Assembly (NCBI RefSeq): GCF_000745265.1
Contig: NZ_JQNN01000001.1
Span: 2,666,001 to 2,730,000 of the forward strand
Length of the DNA: 64,000 nucleotides
Origin: Massilia sp. 9096
GTDB taxonomy: Bacteria > Pseudomonadota > Gammaproteobacteria > Burkholderiales > Burkholderiaceae_D
Direction of reading: 5' to 3'
Shown here: positions 1 to 7,070 of the stretch, piece after piece
Position numbering within the stretch: the first letter of the stretch is position 1
Layout of the letters: each line of letters opens with the position of its first letter
Made by a program: the position numbers and the translations under genes
Notes under the pieces: generated by a model
The model's input: only the letters and a program-made list of their open reading frames with translations
Told to the model about the DNA's origin: nothing
Databases searched by the model: none

Positions 1-719
1 AGCACCGCCATGCTGAAGGCGCCGACGTTGAACAGCGCCGCGACCAGGTCGACCTTGTGGCTGGCCGGTTTGTTGTACGGCAGCGCCTTGCGCGCCAGGA
101 AGAAGGCGATCACGCCCGGCAGCACGTTGATGCCGAACAGCCATTCCCACGACGATGCCGCCAGGATCACCGAGGCCAGGCTCGGGCCGAGCGCGAAGCC
201 GATCGCCACCATCAGCGCATTGTTGCCGAAGCCGCGCCCGTGCAGCTTGGCCGGGTAGACGGTGCGCAGCAGCGCCGTGTTCACCCCCATCAGCATGGCC
301 GCGCCAAGGCCCTGGAACAGGCGCCCGACGATCAGTGCCGGCAGCGAGAACGACAGCGCGCACTCGAGCGAGGCCAGGGTGAAAACCACCATGCCGGTGA
401 GGTAGATGCGGCGGTAGCCGATGGTCTCGCCCAGCGCCGCCACCGGCAGCAGGGTCGCGACCATCGCCAGCTGATAGGCGTTGACGATCCAGACCGAATC
501 GGCCGGTGTGGCATGCAGTTGCGCGGCCATGGCCGGCAGCGCCGTGTTGGCGATCGCGGTGTCGAGCGCGGACATGATCACCCCGAGCGCCAGCGCGATG
601 ATGGCCCAGGTGCGCGGCCCCTCGGGCAAGCCGTCCTCGACCTCTTCGACAGGCGCGCGCACGCCCCCGCCGCGCATTGTGTCCTGCGCGTAAGTACTTG
701 TATTTACTGGGGTTTTCAT
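1..719 (-). CDS. MFS multidrug transporter, DHA2-like (C-terminal part beyond window)
   Basis: Inner-membrane secondary transporter of the major facilitator superfamily, probably a proton-driven drug or metabolite exporter. The ATG at 719 opens a frame that stays open to the window edge (about 239 residues). After a roughly 36-residue hydrophilic N-terminus come hydrophobic helices with the DHA2 hallmark LDTAIANTALPAM in the first helix. The second helix region carries VWIVNAYQLAM, the loop 2-3 signature is GETIGYRR, and GRLFQGLGAAML precedes the fourth helix. This pattern is known for 14-helix EmrB/QacA-type exporters. The substrate cannot be told from sequence. A second in-frame ATG lies at 677. 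It is transcribed divergently from the DUF2382 gene. The 3' end is outside the window. Confidence 0.85.
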   Translation of the reverse strand, partial: MKTPVNTSTYAQDTMRGGGVRAPVEEVEDGLPEGPRTWAIIALALGVIMSALDTAIANTALPAMAAQLHATPADSVWIVNAYQLAMVATLLPVAALGETIGYRRIYLTGMVVFTLASLECALSFSLPALIVGRLFQGLGAAMLMGVNTALLRTVYPAKLHGRGFGNNALMVAIGFALGPSLASVILAASSWEWLFGINVLPGVIAFFLARKALPYNKPASHKVDLVAALFNVGAFSMAV

Positions 720-903
720 GCTCGATCCTGCGCTGCAACAAAGGGTCGATTATAGGCGGGCCGGGCGAGGTCTGCTGACCAGGCGGCGAAATTCTCCATC
801 GCCGGTGCGTAAACGTTTGCGCGAGTCAACAGTGCACATACCCGATCAGGATTGATGTAAATTTAATATTCTCAAGCCATCACACAGACCGGAGGGGTTC
901 ATC

Positions 904-2043
904 ATGCAACACACTCTAGTAGCGGTTTTCGACAATCGCGACAGCGCCCAGAACGCCATGGACGCCTTGTTGTCCGCGGACTTTTCCCGAACCAATGTCA
1001 GCATCTCGAGTGCGGACACGAGCGCCGGCAGCGCCACCCACGACGAAAGCGTGGGCGCCTCGGTCAAGCACTTTTTTTCCAACCTGTTCGGCGACGACCA
1101 CGACGAGCACGCGAGCCGTTATGCCGGCGCCGTGACGCAAGGCCACCATGTCCTCACCATCACCGCCCAGTCGGATGCCGAGGTCGACCGCGCCTCCGGC
1201 CTGATCGAGCACTTCAATCCGCTCGACATCGACGAGCGCGACGCCACGTCGGCGATGGACCCCAGCGTGCTGTCGACCGTCAGGACCGGCAGCTCGAGCC
1301 TGGGCGCGTCGATGCAGGCCGGCGTCACGGGTTCGTCGTCGTACAGCACCGGCTCGCTGAGCGACAGTACGCAGTCCGGTTCGATGCAACGCGACATGGG
1401 CGAGCAGCTCAATGACCAGCGCTCCGCCGCAATTCCGGTCGTGCAGGAAGAACTGAAAGTCGGCAAGCGTGAAGTCCAGCGCGGCGGCGTGCGCGTGTTC
1501 TCGCGCGTGATCGAAACCCCGGTCAACGAAAGCGTCAACCTGCGCGAAGAGCACGTGAACGTCGAGCGCCGTCCGGTCGACCAGCCGATCAGCACCACCG
1601 ACGCGACTGCCTTCAAGGAACAGTCGATCGAGCTGCGCGAGACCGCCGAGGAAGCCGTGGTGCAGAAATCGGCCCGCGTGGTCGAGGAAGTCATCGTCGG
1701 CAAGGAAGTCAGCAACCGCGAGCAGCAGATTAACGACACCGTGCGCCACACCGAAGTTCAGGTCGAGCAACTGGGCGATTCGGCGCTCAATGACGATACC
1801 GCCTATCGCGACCATTTCAACAGCACCTACGGGGCTTCGGGCGGCAGCTATGACGAGTATGCGCCGGCCTACAGCTACGGTTCGCAGATGCGCGGCGATG
1901 CGCGCTACCAGGGCCGCAACTGGGACGACGTCGAGTCCGACCTGCGCAGCGATTGGGAAAGCCGCAACGGCAGCACCGCCGGCTCGACCTGGGACAAGAT
2001 GAAAGCCGCCGTGCGTCAGGGCTGGGACAAGGTTGCCCATTAA
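904..2043 (+). CDS. DUF2382 (YsnF/AvaK-type) stress-associated protein
   Basis: 379-residue soluble protein with no signal peptide. Residues 1-100 resemble the general-stress N-terminal fold (HTLVAVFDNRDSAQNAMDAL, then repeated short beta/alpha units). Residues about 173-288 match DUF2382: it opens IPVVQEELKVGKREV, has a central VESVN-type VNESVNLREEHVNVERR stretch, and ends VVEEVIVGKEVSNREQQI. The C-terminal 90 residues are Tyr/Gly/Ser-rich and acidic, with a W-rich amphipathic end (WDDVESDLRSDWE...WDKMKAAVRQGWDKV). DUF2382 proteins are usually linked to envelope, desiccation or general stress; the molecular function is unknown. A good Shine-Dalgarno (GGAGGGG, 891-897) precedes the ATG. It ends 21 bp before a bidirectional hairpin terminator. 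Confidence 0.8.
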   Translation: MQHTLVAVFDNRDSAQNAMDALLSADFSRTNVSISSADTSAGSATHDESVGASVKHFFSNLFGDDHDEHASRYAGAVTQGHHVLTITAQSDAEVDRASGLIEHFNPLDIDERDATSAMDPSVLSTVRTGSSSLGASMQAGVTGSSSYSTGSLSDSTQSGSMQRDMGEQLNDQRSAAIPVVQEELKVGKREVQRGGVRVFSRVIETPVNESVNLREEHVNVERRPVDQPISTTDATAFKEQSIELRETAEEAVVQKSARVVEEVIVGKEVSNREQQINDTVRHTEVQVEQLGDSALNDDTAYRDHFNSTYGASGGSYDEYAPAYSYGSQMRGDARYQGRNWDDVESDLRSDWESRNGSTAGSTWDKMKAAVRQGWDKVAH

Positions 2044-2064
2044 ACGAATCGGTCGCTGAAACGA

Positions 2065-2094
2065 AAAAGGCCGCATCGGACGATGCGGCCTTTT
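2065..2094. terminator. bidirectional Rho-independent terminator
   Basis: A perfect 13-bp stem (AAAAGGCCGCATC, 2065-2077, with its complement at 2082-2094) surrounds a 4-nt loop. Both flanks are A/T tracts, so it can end the DUF2382 transcript (plus) and the tRNA-Asn transcript (minus). The same GGCCGCATC stem recurs beside the third tRNA-Asn at 6615-6642. Confidence 0.85.
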
Positions 2095-2113
2095 GCATTA
2101 CAGCTTGATGTTC

Positions 2114-2189
2114 TGGCTCCCCGACCTGGACTCGAACCAGGGACCTGCGGATTAACAGTCCGTCGCTCTACCAACTGAGCTATCAGGGA
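2114..2189 (-). tRNA. tRNA-Asn(GUU), copy 1
   Basis: A 76-nt cloverleaf read on the minus strand, beginning TCCCTGATAGCTCAG and ending GTCGGGGAGCCA with CCA encoded. The anticodon loop CTGTTAA gives GUU. The T-loop is GGTTCGAGTCC. It is identical to copies 2 and 3; copy 4 differs by one D-loop base. Confidence 0.97.
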
Positions 2190-2200
2190 AAGGAGGCCAG

Positions 2201-2206
2201 ATTATA
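2201..2206 (-). promoter_or_regulatory. -10 box of tRNA-Asn copy 1
   Basis: Minus-strand TATAAT at 2201-2206, 11 bp upstream of the tRNA 5' end. The 5' flank (aaggaggcc, two variable bases, then the -10) is shared with copy 2, so promoter and tRNA appear to have been duplicated together. The -35 is weak (AGTCAA near 2223-2228). Confidence 0.55.
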
Positions 2207-2291
2207 GCGGCTGGTTTCCGGTTTGACTAGTGCAGCACGGAAATCGTGCGCGCCCGGCAGCCGCTCTTGCCACCGCCGGCGCTGGCTACGG

Positions 2292-3404
2292 CTACGGCTG
2301 CGGCATCAGCAAGGCATGCTGCGACGCCGTATGAAAATCGCGCCAGACGCGGTTGATCTCGGCATCCTCGCGCGCCGCCGCCAGGCCGCAGTACGGGAAC
2401 AAGGTATCGACGGCAGAACGCGCCGCACCCACCCAGGCCATCGACGCGGCTTCCAGCGCCGCGGCCTGCCCTGCATCGACCACATCCTCGGTAGAGGCGG
2501 CCAGCCAGGCCGCATCGAGCACCGCGTACACGCGCGTGCGCGCGTCGCCCAGGCGCGCGCGCGTGGAGGCCAGCACGGCCGCCACCTGCGGCGCTTCGAT
2601 CAGCGCACCGCCATCGTCGGCGAAGCGGTTGCGCCGGCGCGCGATGCAATCGGTGGCCAGGTCGACGAAGTGCTGCGCCATGCCAGCCAGGTTGGCCGCC
2701 AGCGTGACGTAGGCGAAGGCCAGGAACGGAAAACGGTACAGCGGCCCCGGCGCGGTGGCGCGCGCGGGATCGATGTCGAAGGCATGTTCGCGCGGCACCC
2801 GCTGCCCTTTGATACGGTAGGCATCCGAAGCGGTCGCGCGCAAGCCGATGCTGCGCCAGGTCGGCTGGGTCTCGACCAGCTCGGCGGGCACCACGAAGGC
2901 CTGGATACGCGGCTTGCCCTGGGTGTCGCGCAGCACCGCGCCATCCTTGCGCAGCACGGCGTTGAAGGTGAAGTGGGTGGCCATCGGCGCGCCGCTGGCG
3001 TAGTCCCAGAGGCCGTCGATGCGATAGCCATCGCCCTCGAGGTCGGCGTAGCCGGTCGGGGCGCCGCTGCCGGCCAGGCAGACGCGGCGCGTGGCCAGGA
3101 TCTGGCGCGCCAGCGGCGGCGCGAGAAAACCGGCGAACCAGCCGGCGCCGGCGCACAGCGTCAGCGTCCAGGCGGTGCTGCCGTCGACGCGCGCCACCGC
3201 TTCTTCCAGGCGCACGACGTCGGGCAGCGGCCATTCGCCGCCGCCGAGCGCGCGCGGGGCCAGCATCCTGAGCCAGCCGCGCCGGTGCAGGATGCCCTGC
3301 TGGACCGGATGCAGCCAGCGCCAGGCGTCGGCCTCGGCGGCGTAGCGGGCGATACGGCGCGCGTCGGTGGCGGACAAGGTCGTCCCGAAAGGGGCGTGGC
3401 GCAT
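2292..3404 (-). CDS. acyl-CoA dehydrogenase family flavoprotein
   Basis: 370-residue cytoplasmic flavoprotein of the acyl-CoA dehydrogenase superfamily, closest in style to the type-2 branch that also holds DszC/HsaA-like flavin monooxygenases. The N-terminal helical domain contains LAPRALGGGEWPLPDVVRLEEA, followed by VDGSTAWTLTLCAGAG, which marks the flavin/substrate pocket edge. The middle beta domain has GYRIDGLWDYASGAP and ends in the WRSIGLRATASDAY segment. The C-terminal four-helix bundle runs from about residue 235. The substrate is unknown and a dehydrogenase versus monooxygenase role cannot be decided. The start MRHAPFG (ATG 3404) was chosen over an upstream in-frame extension because the latter would run into the preceding gene. 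It lies 13 nt after 3418-4062, so the two are probably co-transcribed. Confidence 0.75.
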   Translation of the reverse strand: MRHAPFGTTLSATDARRIARYAAEADAWRWLHPVQQGILHRRGWLRMLAPRALGGGEWPLPDVVRLEEAVARVDGSTAWTLTLCAGAGWFAGFLAPPLARQILATRRVCLAGSGAPTGYADLEGDGYRIDGLWDYASGAPMATHFTFNAVLRKDGAVLRDTQGKPRIQAFVVPAELVETQPTWRSIGLRATASDAYRIKGQRVPREHAFDIDPARATAPGPLYRFPFLAFAYVTLAANLAGMAQHFVDLATDCIARRRNRFADDGGALIEAPQVAAVLASTRARLGDARTRVYAVLDAAWLAASTEDVVDAGQAAALEAASMAWVGAARSAVDTLFPYCGLAAAREDAEINRVWRDFHTASQHALLMPQP

Positions 3405-3417
3405 GCTGGGAATCCTG

Positions 3418-4062
3418 TCAATCAACTGGCGAATCCTCGGTCCGCAGCACTTGTATCGGTTCGTCGGCAAAATAGACCTGGATCGGATACGCCGAATACG
3501 CTTTCCATTGCGCTTGCGTGATCAGCCATTTCGCCACGAACTCCTTGACGGTTGAACGCGCGGCTTCGCGCTGCAGCCTGATATAAGCAGGCGTCGCTGC
3601 CTTCGCATTCAAGCCGGGAGAAATCGAATGCAGAATCTTGTCCAGCACGGCACTACCGGTAACGACCGACCAGATGCCCGTGGATTGCTGTCGTATTCCC
3701 TTCGTATCGATCGCGACCGGCAGCGTGGGCTGGACCGCTGGCGCAATCACCACGAAGGTCTTGTTTCTGAAGCGGATCTTCCACTCGGGCGCCAGTTCGA
3801 TATGGTAGCGATAGACAGCGGGTACTTTTATTTGCCCGACCGTACTTCCAAGATGAATCCGCAAGAACGAATGCGCATCGGTGGCTTCGAATTGCTCGGT
3901 TGCCGATATTGCACTGACTTCGAGGAGTCCGCCGCGTGTGCGCATGACGATCGGTGCGCCGATGGTACTGCTTTCCGGGCGGCGCCCGTCCTTGGCCTTC
4001 TGATATTGATAGAAATTTCCAGCCAGGCTGGCACATAGGATGAGTACCAAAAGCGCTTTCAA
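3418..4062 (-). CDS. hypothetical exported/membrane-anchored protein
   Basis: 214-residue protein that I cannot name. Residues 1-20 form a signal peptide or membrane anchor (KALLVLILCASLAGNFY). Residues about 45-130 alternate hydrophobic and charged residues in a beta-rich pattern: a sequence like SFLRIHLGSTVGQIKVP, then RYHIELAPEWKIRF, then FVVIAPAVQPTLPV. This faintly recalls DUF4230-type domains, but the likeness is weak. The C-terminal 70 residues are helical (RLQREAARSTVKEFVAKWL) and end with a predicted strand (IQVYFADEPIQVL). The start appears to be TTG at 4062, preceded by AGGGAA; no in-frame ATG fits better. It is directly upstream of the acyl-CoA dehydrogenase-like gene on the same strand. 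Confidence 0.55.
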   Translation of the reverse strand: MKALLVLILCASLAGNFYQYQKAKDGRRPESSTIGAPIVMRTRGGLLEVSAISATEQFEATDAHSFLRIHLGSTVGQIKVPAVYRYHIELAPEWKIRFRNKTFVVIAPAVQPTLPVAIDTKGIRQQSTGIWSVVTGSAVLDKILHSISPGLNAKAATPAYIRLQREAARSTVKEFVAKWLITQAQWKAYSAYPIQVYFADEPIQVLRTEDSPVD

Positions 4063-4115
4063 GATTTCCCTGTTCGGCAGGCTTTTCTCTCTCGAACCAC
4101 CGGCCTGGAAACGAC

Positions 4116-4139
4116 AAAGGCCTTCCGAAGAAGGCCTTT
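4116..4139. terminator. hairpin terminator beside tRNA-Asn copy 2
   Basis: A 10-bp stem AAAGGCCTTC (4116-4125) pairs with 4130-4139 around a CGAA loop. On the minus strand it lies 16 nt past the 3' end of tRNA-Asn copy 2. Confidence 0.7.
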
Positions 4140-4155
4140 GTGTTCAACTTTATTC

Positions 4156-4231
4156 TGGCTCCCCGACCTGGACTCGAACCAGGGACCTGCGGATTAACAG
4201 TCCGTCGCTCTACCAACTGAGCTATCAGGGA
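4156..4231 (-). tRNA. tRNA-Asn(GUU), copy 2
   Basis: Identical in all 76 nt to copy 1 (anticodon GUU, CCA encoded). It is followed on the minus strand by the hairpin at 4116-4139 and preceded by a strong promoter. Confidence 0.97.
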
Positions 4232-4242
4232 AAGGAGGCCGT

Positions 4243-4270
4243 ATTATAGCAGGAATTTCAGCCTTGCCAA
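4243..4270 (-). promoter_or_regulatory. sigma70 promoter of tRNA-Asn copy 2
   Basis: Minus-strand TTGGCA (4265-4270), 16-bp spacer, TATAAT (4243-4248). The tRNA 5' end follows 11 bp downstream of the -10. This is the best promoter of the tRNA set. Confidence 0.65.
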
Positions 4271-4338
4271 GTTTAAGCACCGGCGTGCAGTGTTTGTTAT
4301 AGTCGCGACTCTTCTCCGACCAGCAGAACCACACCGAC

Positions 4339-5553
4339 ATGAACACACCCCGCATCCTCGGCACCCCGCTCTCCCCTTCCGCCACGCGCGTCATGCTGCT
4401 CGGCTCCGGCGAGCTCGGCAAGGAAGTCATCATCGCGCTGCAGCGCCTCGGCGTCGAGGTGATCGCGGTCGATCGCTACCCGAACGCGCCCGGCCACCAG
4501 GTCGCGCACCGGGCCCACGTGATCGACATGACCGACGGCGCCGCGCTGGCCGCGCTGATCGAGCAGGAAAAGCCGGACCTGGTCGTGCCCGAGATCGAAG
4601 CGATCGCCACCGACACGCTGGCCGAGCTGGAAACCGCGGGCAGGATCGCCTGCATCCCGACCGCGCGCGCCGCCCAGCTGACCATGAACCGCGAAGGCAT
4701 CCGCCGCCTGGCCGCCGAAGAACTCGGCCTGGCGACCTCGCCCTACCGCTTCGCGTCCAGCCTGGCCGAGCTGCAAGCGGCATGTGCCGAGATCGGCTTC
4801 CCGTGCGTGGTCAAACCGGTGATGTCCTCGTCCGGCAAGGGCCAGTCGAAGCTCGACAGCGCCGCTGACGTCGAGAATGCCTGGAACTACGCCGCAGCGG
4901 GCGGGCGCGTCGACGCCGGCCGCGTGATCGTCGAAGGCTTCATCGATTTCGATTACGAGATCACGCTGCTGACGGTGCGCGCCACCAACGGGGACGGCGA
5001 GACCGCCACCCAGTTCTGCGAGCCGATCGGGCACAGGCAGGTGCACGGCGATTACGTCGAGTCCTGGCAGCCGCAGCCGATGAGCCCGCGCGCGCTGGAA
5101 GCCGCGCGCGAGATCGCCGACAAGGTCACCACCAACCTCGGCGGCCGGGGCGTGTTCGGCGTCGAGCTGTTCGTCAAGGGCGACATGGTGTGGTTCTCGG
5201 AAGTCAGCCCGCGTCCGCACGACACCGGCATGGTGACGATGGCGACGCAAACCCAGAGCGAGTTCGAGCTGCACGCCAAAGCCATCCTCGGCCTGCCGGT
5301 CAACGTCGCGCTGCGCTCGCCGGGCGCGTCCGCCGTTATCTACGGGCAGCTCGACGAGCCGGGCATCGCCTTCGAGGGCGTGGCCGAGGCGCTGCGCGTG
5401 CCGGGCGCCGACATCCGCCTGTTCGGCAAGCCGGAATCGTTCGCGCGCCGCCGCATGGGCGTGGCGCTGGCGAGCGCCGACGACATCGACAGCGCGCGCG
5501 CCCGCGCGCTCGAGGCGGCCGCCAAGGTCAAGCCGGTCTCCGGCTGGAAGTGA
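4339..5553 (+). CDS. purT: formate-dependent phosphoribosylglycinamide formyltransferase 2
   Basis: 404-residue cytosolic ATP-grasp enzyme. It forms formyl-GAR from GAR, formate and ATP in step 3 of purine synthesis, the folate-independent alternative to PurN. The N-terminal GAR-binding part has [21 protein letters not shown] (19-39) and [20 protein letters not shown]. The ATP-grasp core includes [16 protein letters not shown], the metal-binding [11 protein letters not shown] and [17 protein letters not shown]. Length and motif order fit the family. It stands alone on the plus strand between tRNA-Asn copies 2 and 3 and ends 3 bp before the convergent RES gene. A TTATAG -10-like box lies about 40 bp upstream of the ATG. 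Confidence 0.96.
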   Translation: MNTPRILGTPLSPSATRVMLLGSGELGKEVIIALQRLGVEVIAVDRYPNAPGHQVAHRAHVIDMTDGAALAALIEQEKPDLVVPEIEAIATDTLAELETAGRIACIPTARAAQLTMNREGIRRLAAEELGLATSPYRFASSLAELQAACAEIGFPCVVKPVMSSSGKGQSKLDSAADVENAWNYAAAGGRVDAGRVIVEGFIDFDYEITLLTVRATNGDGETATQFCEPIGHRQVHGDYVESWQPQPMSPRALEAAREIADKVTTNLGGRGVFGVELFVKGDMVWFSEVSPRPHDTGMVTMATQTQSEFELHAKAILGLPVNVALRSPGASAVIYGQLDEPGIAFEGVAEALRVPGADIRLFGKPESFARRRMGVALASADDIDSARARALEAAAKVKPVSGWK

Positions 5554-5556
5554 TTT

Positions 5557-6054
5557 TCACGGGCGCAGGCCGGCGCCCGGATTCGGCCCCAGCAGCCTGG
5601 GGTCGTACGTCCACTTCCTGACCTTGCGCGCCACGACCTGGCTCGCATCCGGATGCAGCGGATTGATCAGCACGTTCGATTCCTCGCCGACGATGAAGGA
5701 GGGCACGATCATCAGCGCGCTGCGCTTGCCCTTGAGCCAGGCGTCGCCGGCGTCGAGGCTGACCTTGCCGGTCGGGATCGCGTCCCCGCCGACCGGCGGC
5801 GTCGACAAGTCGACCGCGTCCGCCCACACCCCGTCCGGAATGGAAAATTCGACCAGGTAGCGGTTCAGCGGCAAGCCGCCGGCCTTGAGGTGGATGAAGG
5901 TTTCCAGCACGGCCAGCGAGATATTGCCGGCGCAGTAGACGACCGCGTTGCCGGGGCGGTTCCAGCGTCCGCCGGACAGCTTGGCGCCGGCGCCGGTGAG
6001 GTCGTCCGCGGTGTAGCCGGGCGTATCGGTCGCGATCCGCCAGGCGCGGATCAC
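5557..6054 (-). CDS. RES-domain toxin of a RES/Xre toxin-antitoxin pair
   Basis: 165-residue RES-domain protein. Characterised RES toxins degrade or ADP-ribosylate with NAD+ and stop growth when released from the antitoxin. The family's three conserved polar positions are visible: Arg in KLSGGRWNRPG, Glu in ISLAVLETFIHL, and Ser in IVPSFIVGEESN, followed by the typical VLINPLHPD. The start is the GTG at 6054. It overlaps the antitoxin stop as GTGA (4 nt), the usual coupling for this pair; a longer frame upstream runs antisense-like through the antitoxin in another phase and is not credible. It is convergent with purT, with a 3-bp gap. Confidence 0.88.
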   Translation of the reverse strand: MIRAWRIATDTPGYTADDLTGAGAKLSGGRWNRPGNAVVYCAGNISLAVLETFIHLKAGGLPLNRYLVEFSIPDGVWADAVDLSTPPVGGDAIPTGKVSLDAGDAWLKGKRSALMIVPSFIVGEESNVLINPLHPDASQVVARKVRKWTYDPRLLGPNPGAGLRP

Positions 6055-6545
6055 GCGTAGGCCCCGGTCTGCATCTGCGCCAGCAACTTGGAAATCATGT
6101 CCTGGCCTTCGATCGTGTCCATGTATTGCGAGGGCGAGGCGCCGGCCAGGGCCGGGATCGGCTCCTCCATCCAGCGCGTGAGCCAGCGCGCGGCGTCGAA
6201 GTCGTGCATCTGCCCGGGGTCGCCCGATTGTTCGAGCATGGTTTCGACCTGGCCGATGAGTTTGGCCATGCCGAGGACTTTTTCGCTGTCTTCGCGCGAC
6301 AGCGCTTCGTTGCGGCTGGCCTTGCGGTTGACGGTGGCGGTGGCGATGTCCAGCATGGTGAAAATCTTTTCCTGCTGGATGTCGAGGCGGCCGACGAAGG
6401 CCTTGAAGTCGGCGGCGTTGACGCCGCTGCGGATCAGGTCGATCCGGTCGGTGGGTGTGGTTTGATAGAGCGCACGGAAGTTCAGCCACCGGCTCTGCAG
6501 GCCGACTGCCGATTCCGCCACGATATGCTTTGCAGCTGCCGTCAT
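6051..6545 (-). CDS. Xre/MbcA/ParS-type antitoxin (DUF2384)
   Basis: 164-residue antitoxin partner of the downstream RES toxin. The N-terminal 60 residues form the helical Xre-like DNA-binding part (ADFKAFVGRLDIQQEKIFTML, DIATATVNRKASRNEALS). The C-terminal half is the DUF2384 toxin-binding region (SEKVLGMAKLIGQVETML, then FDAARWLTRWMEEPIPAL). The final residues ALAGASPSQYMDTIEG resemble the family signature G.SP...L.T..G. Antitoxins of this kind normally repress their own operon; a 12-bp inverted repeat sits directly upstream of the ATG. The gene lies just beyond the terminator of tRNA-Asn copy 3. Confidence 0.85.
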   Translation of the reverse strand: MTAAAKHIVAESAVGLQSRWLNFRALYQTTPTDRIDLIRSGVNAADFKAFVGRLDIQQEKIFTMLDIATATVNRKASRNEALSREDSEKVLGMAKLIGQVETMLEQSGDPGQMHDFDAARWLTRWMEEPIPALAGASPSQYMDTIEGQDMISKLLAQMQTGAYA

Positions 6546-6548
6546 GAT

Positions 6549-6586
6549 TTGCTCGTTTGAGTACCAATCCTAGATCAAATGAGCAA
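6549..6586 (-). promoter_or_regulatory. putative autoregulatory operator of RES/Xre operon
   Basis: Inverted repeat TTGCTCGTTTGA (6549-6560) and TCAAATGAGCAA (6575-6586) with 11 of 12 pairs complementary and a 14-nt spacer. The proximal arm ends 3 nt before the antitoxin ATG and covers its ribosome-binding region, so bound antitoxin would block expression. The function is inferred from position and symmetry. Confidence 0.5.
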
Positions 6587-6614
6587 AGCGCGCTAGCGGA
6601 CGCCAAAAAGCGAA

Positions 6615-6642
6615 AAAGGCCGCATCGTTGGATGCGGCCTTT
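6615..6642. terminator. hairpin terminator beside tRNA-Asn copy 3
   Basis: A perfect 12-bp stem AAAGGCCGCATC (6615-6626, complement 6631-6642) with a GTTG loop. The stem is the same as at 2065-2094 with a different loop. It serves tRNA-Asn copy 3 on the minus strand. Confidence 0.8.
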
Positions 6643-6659
6643 GCCTTACTGCTGAATTC

Positions 6660-6735
6660 TGGCTCCCCGACCTGGACTCGAACCAGGGACCTGCGGATTA
6701 ACAGTCCGTCGCTCTACCAACTGAGCTATCAGGGA
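6660..6735 (-). tRNA. tRNA-Asn(GUU), copy 3
   Basis: Identical to copies 1 and 2 across all 76 nt. A minus-strand TATAAT lies 13 bp upstream of the 5' end. Confidence 0.97.
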
Positions 6736-6747
6736 ATTGATGTTGCT

Positions 6748-6753
6748 ATTATA
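6748..6753 (-). promoter_or_regulatory. -10 box of tRNA-Asn copy 3
   Basis: Minus-strand TATAAT at 6748-6753. No convincing -35 is seen (GTGCAA at a 17-bp spacing). It lies in the 82-bp spacer between copies 3 and 4. Confidence 0.5.
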
Positions 6754-6817
6754 ACTGCTGCCCCACTGCTTGCACAGACCAAGTTATCAATCGTGCATAC
6801 CTGCAAGGCTGGAATTC

Positions 6818-6893
6818 TGGCTCCCCGACCTGGACTCGAACCAGGGACCTGCGGATTAACAGTCCGTCGCTCTACCGACTGAGCTATCAGGGA
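6818..6893 (-). tRNA. tRNA-Asn(GUU), copy 4 (D-loop variant)
   Basis: 76 nt with the same stems and GUU anticodon as the other copies. One D-loop base differs: CTCAGTCGG instead of CTCAGTTGG. All stems pair. No TATAAT is visible upstream; the palindromic element at 6900-7018 begins 6 bp before its 5' end. Confidence 0.95.
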
Positions 6894-6899
6894 ACGGTG

Positions 6900-7018
6900 G
6901 GGGTCTCAATCAAGCTGCTGCGCGTTGCATTTTCGGTTTGCGATGCTCGCCGTACCGTAAGTACGGCTGCGCTTCTCAACCGAAACTGCGGCCGCTCGCG
7001 ACGCTTGCTTGAGACCCC
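6900..7018. repeat. nested palindromic element, copy A
   Basis: Three concentric stems separated by unpaired blocks. Outer: 6900-6915 with 7003-7018, 15 of 16 pairs (GGGGTCTCAA with TTGAGACCCC, then CAAGC with GCTTG). Middle: 6927-6938 with 6978-6989, 11 of 12 pairs (TTTCGGTT with AACCGAAA). Inner: GCCGTAC 6949-6955 with GTACGGC 6961-6967. The unpaired blocks CTGCGCGTT, TGCGATGCTC, TGCGC.TCTC and GCCGCTCGC recur in copy B at 61774-61893. It lies between the aminotransferase 3' end and tRNA-Asn copy 4. I know no named family for it. Confidence 0.75.
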
Positions 7019-7070
7019 GATACGCAAGCGGGATGTCAAAGCGACATCCTGTTAGCGAAGAGCCGGGATT

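Noticed and set aside
916..2076. A 386-codon frame antisense to the DUF2382 gene
   Set aside because: No recognisable domain or SD; composition mirrors the opposite-strand coding sequence.
5557..6606. A 349-residue version of the RES protein
   Set aside because: The extra N-terminus is the antitoxin gene read in another phase; the GTG at 6054 with GTGA overlap is the natural start.
2114..6893. CRISPR-like direct repeats
   Set aside because: The repeated 76-bp units are tRNA-Asn genes, with kilobase spacing and genes between them.
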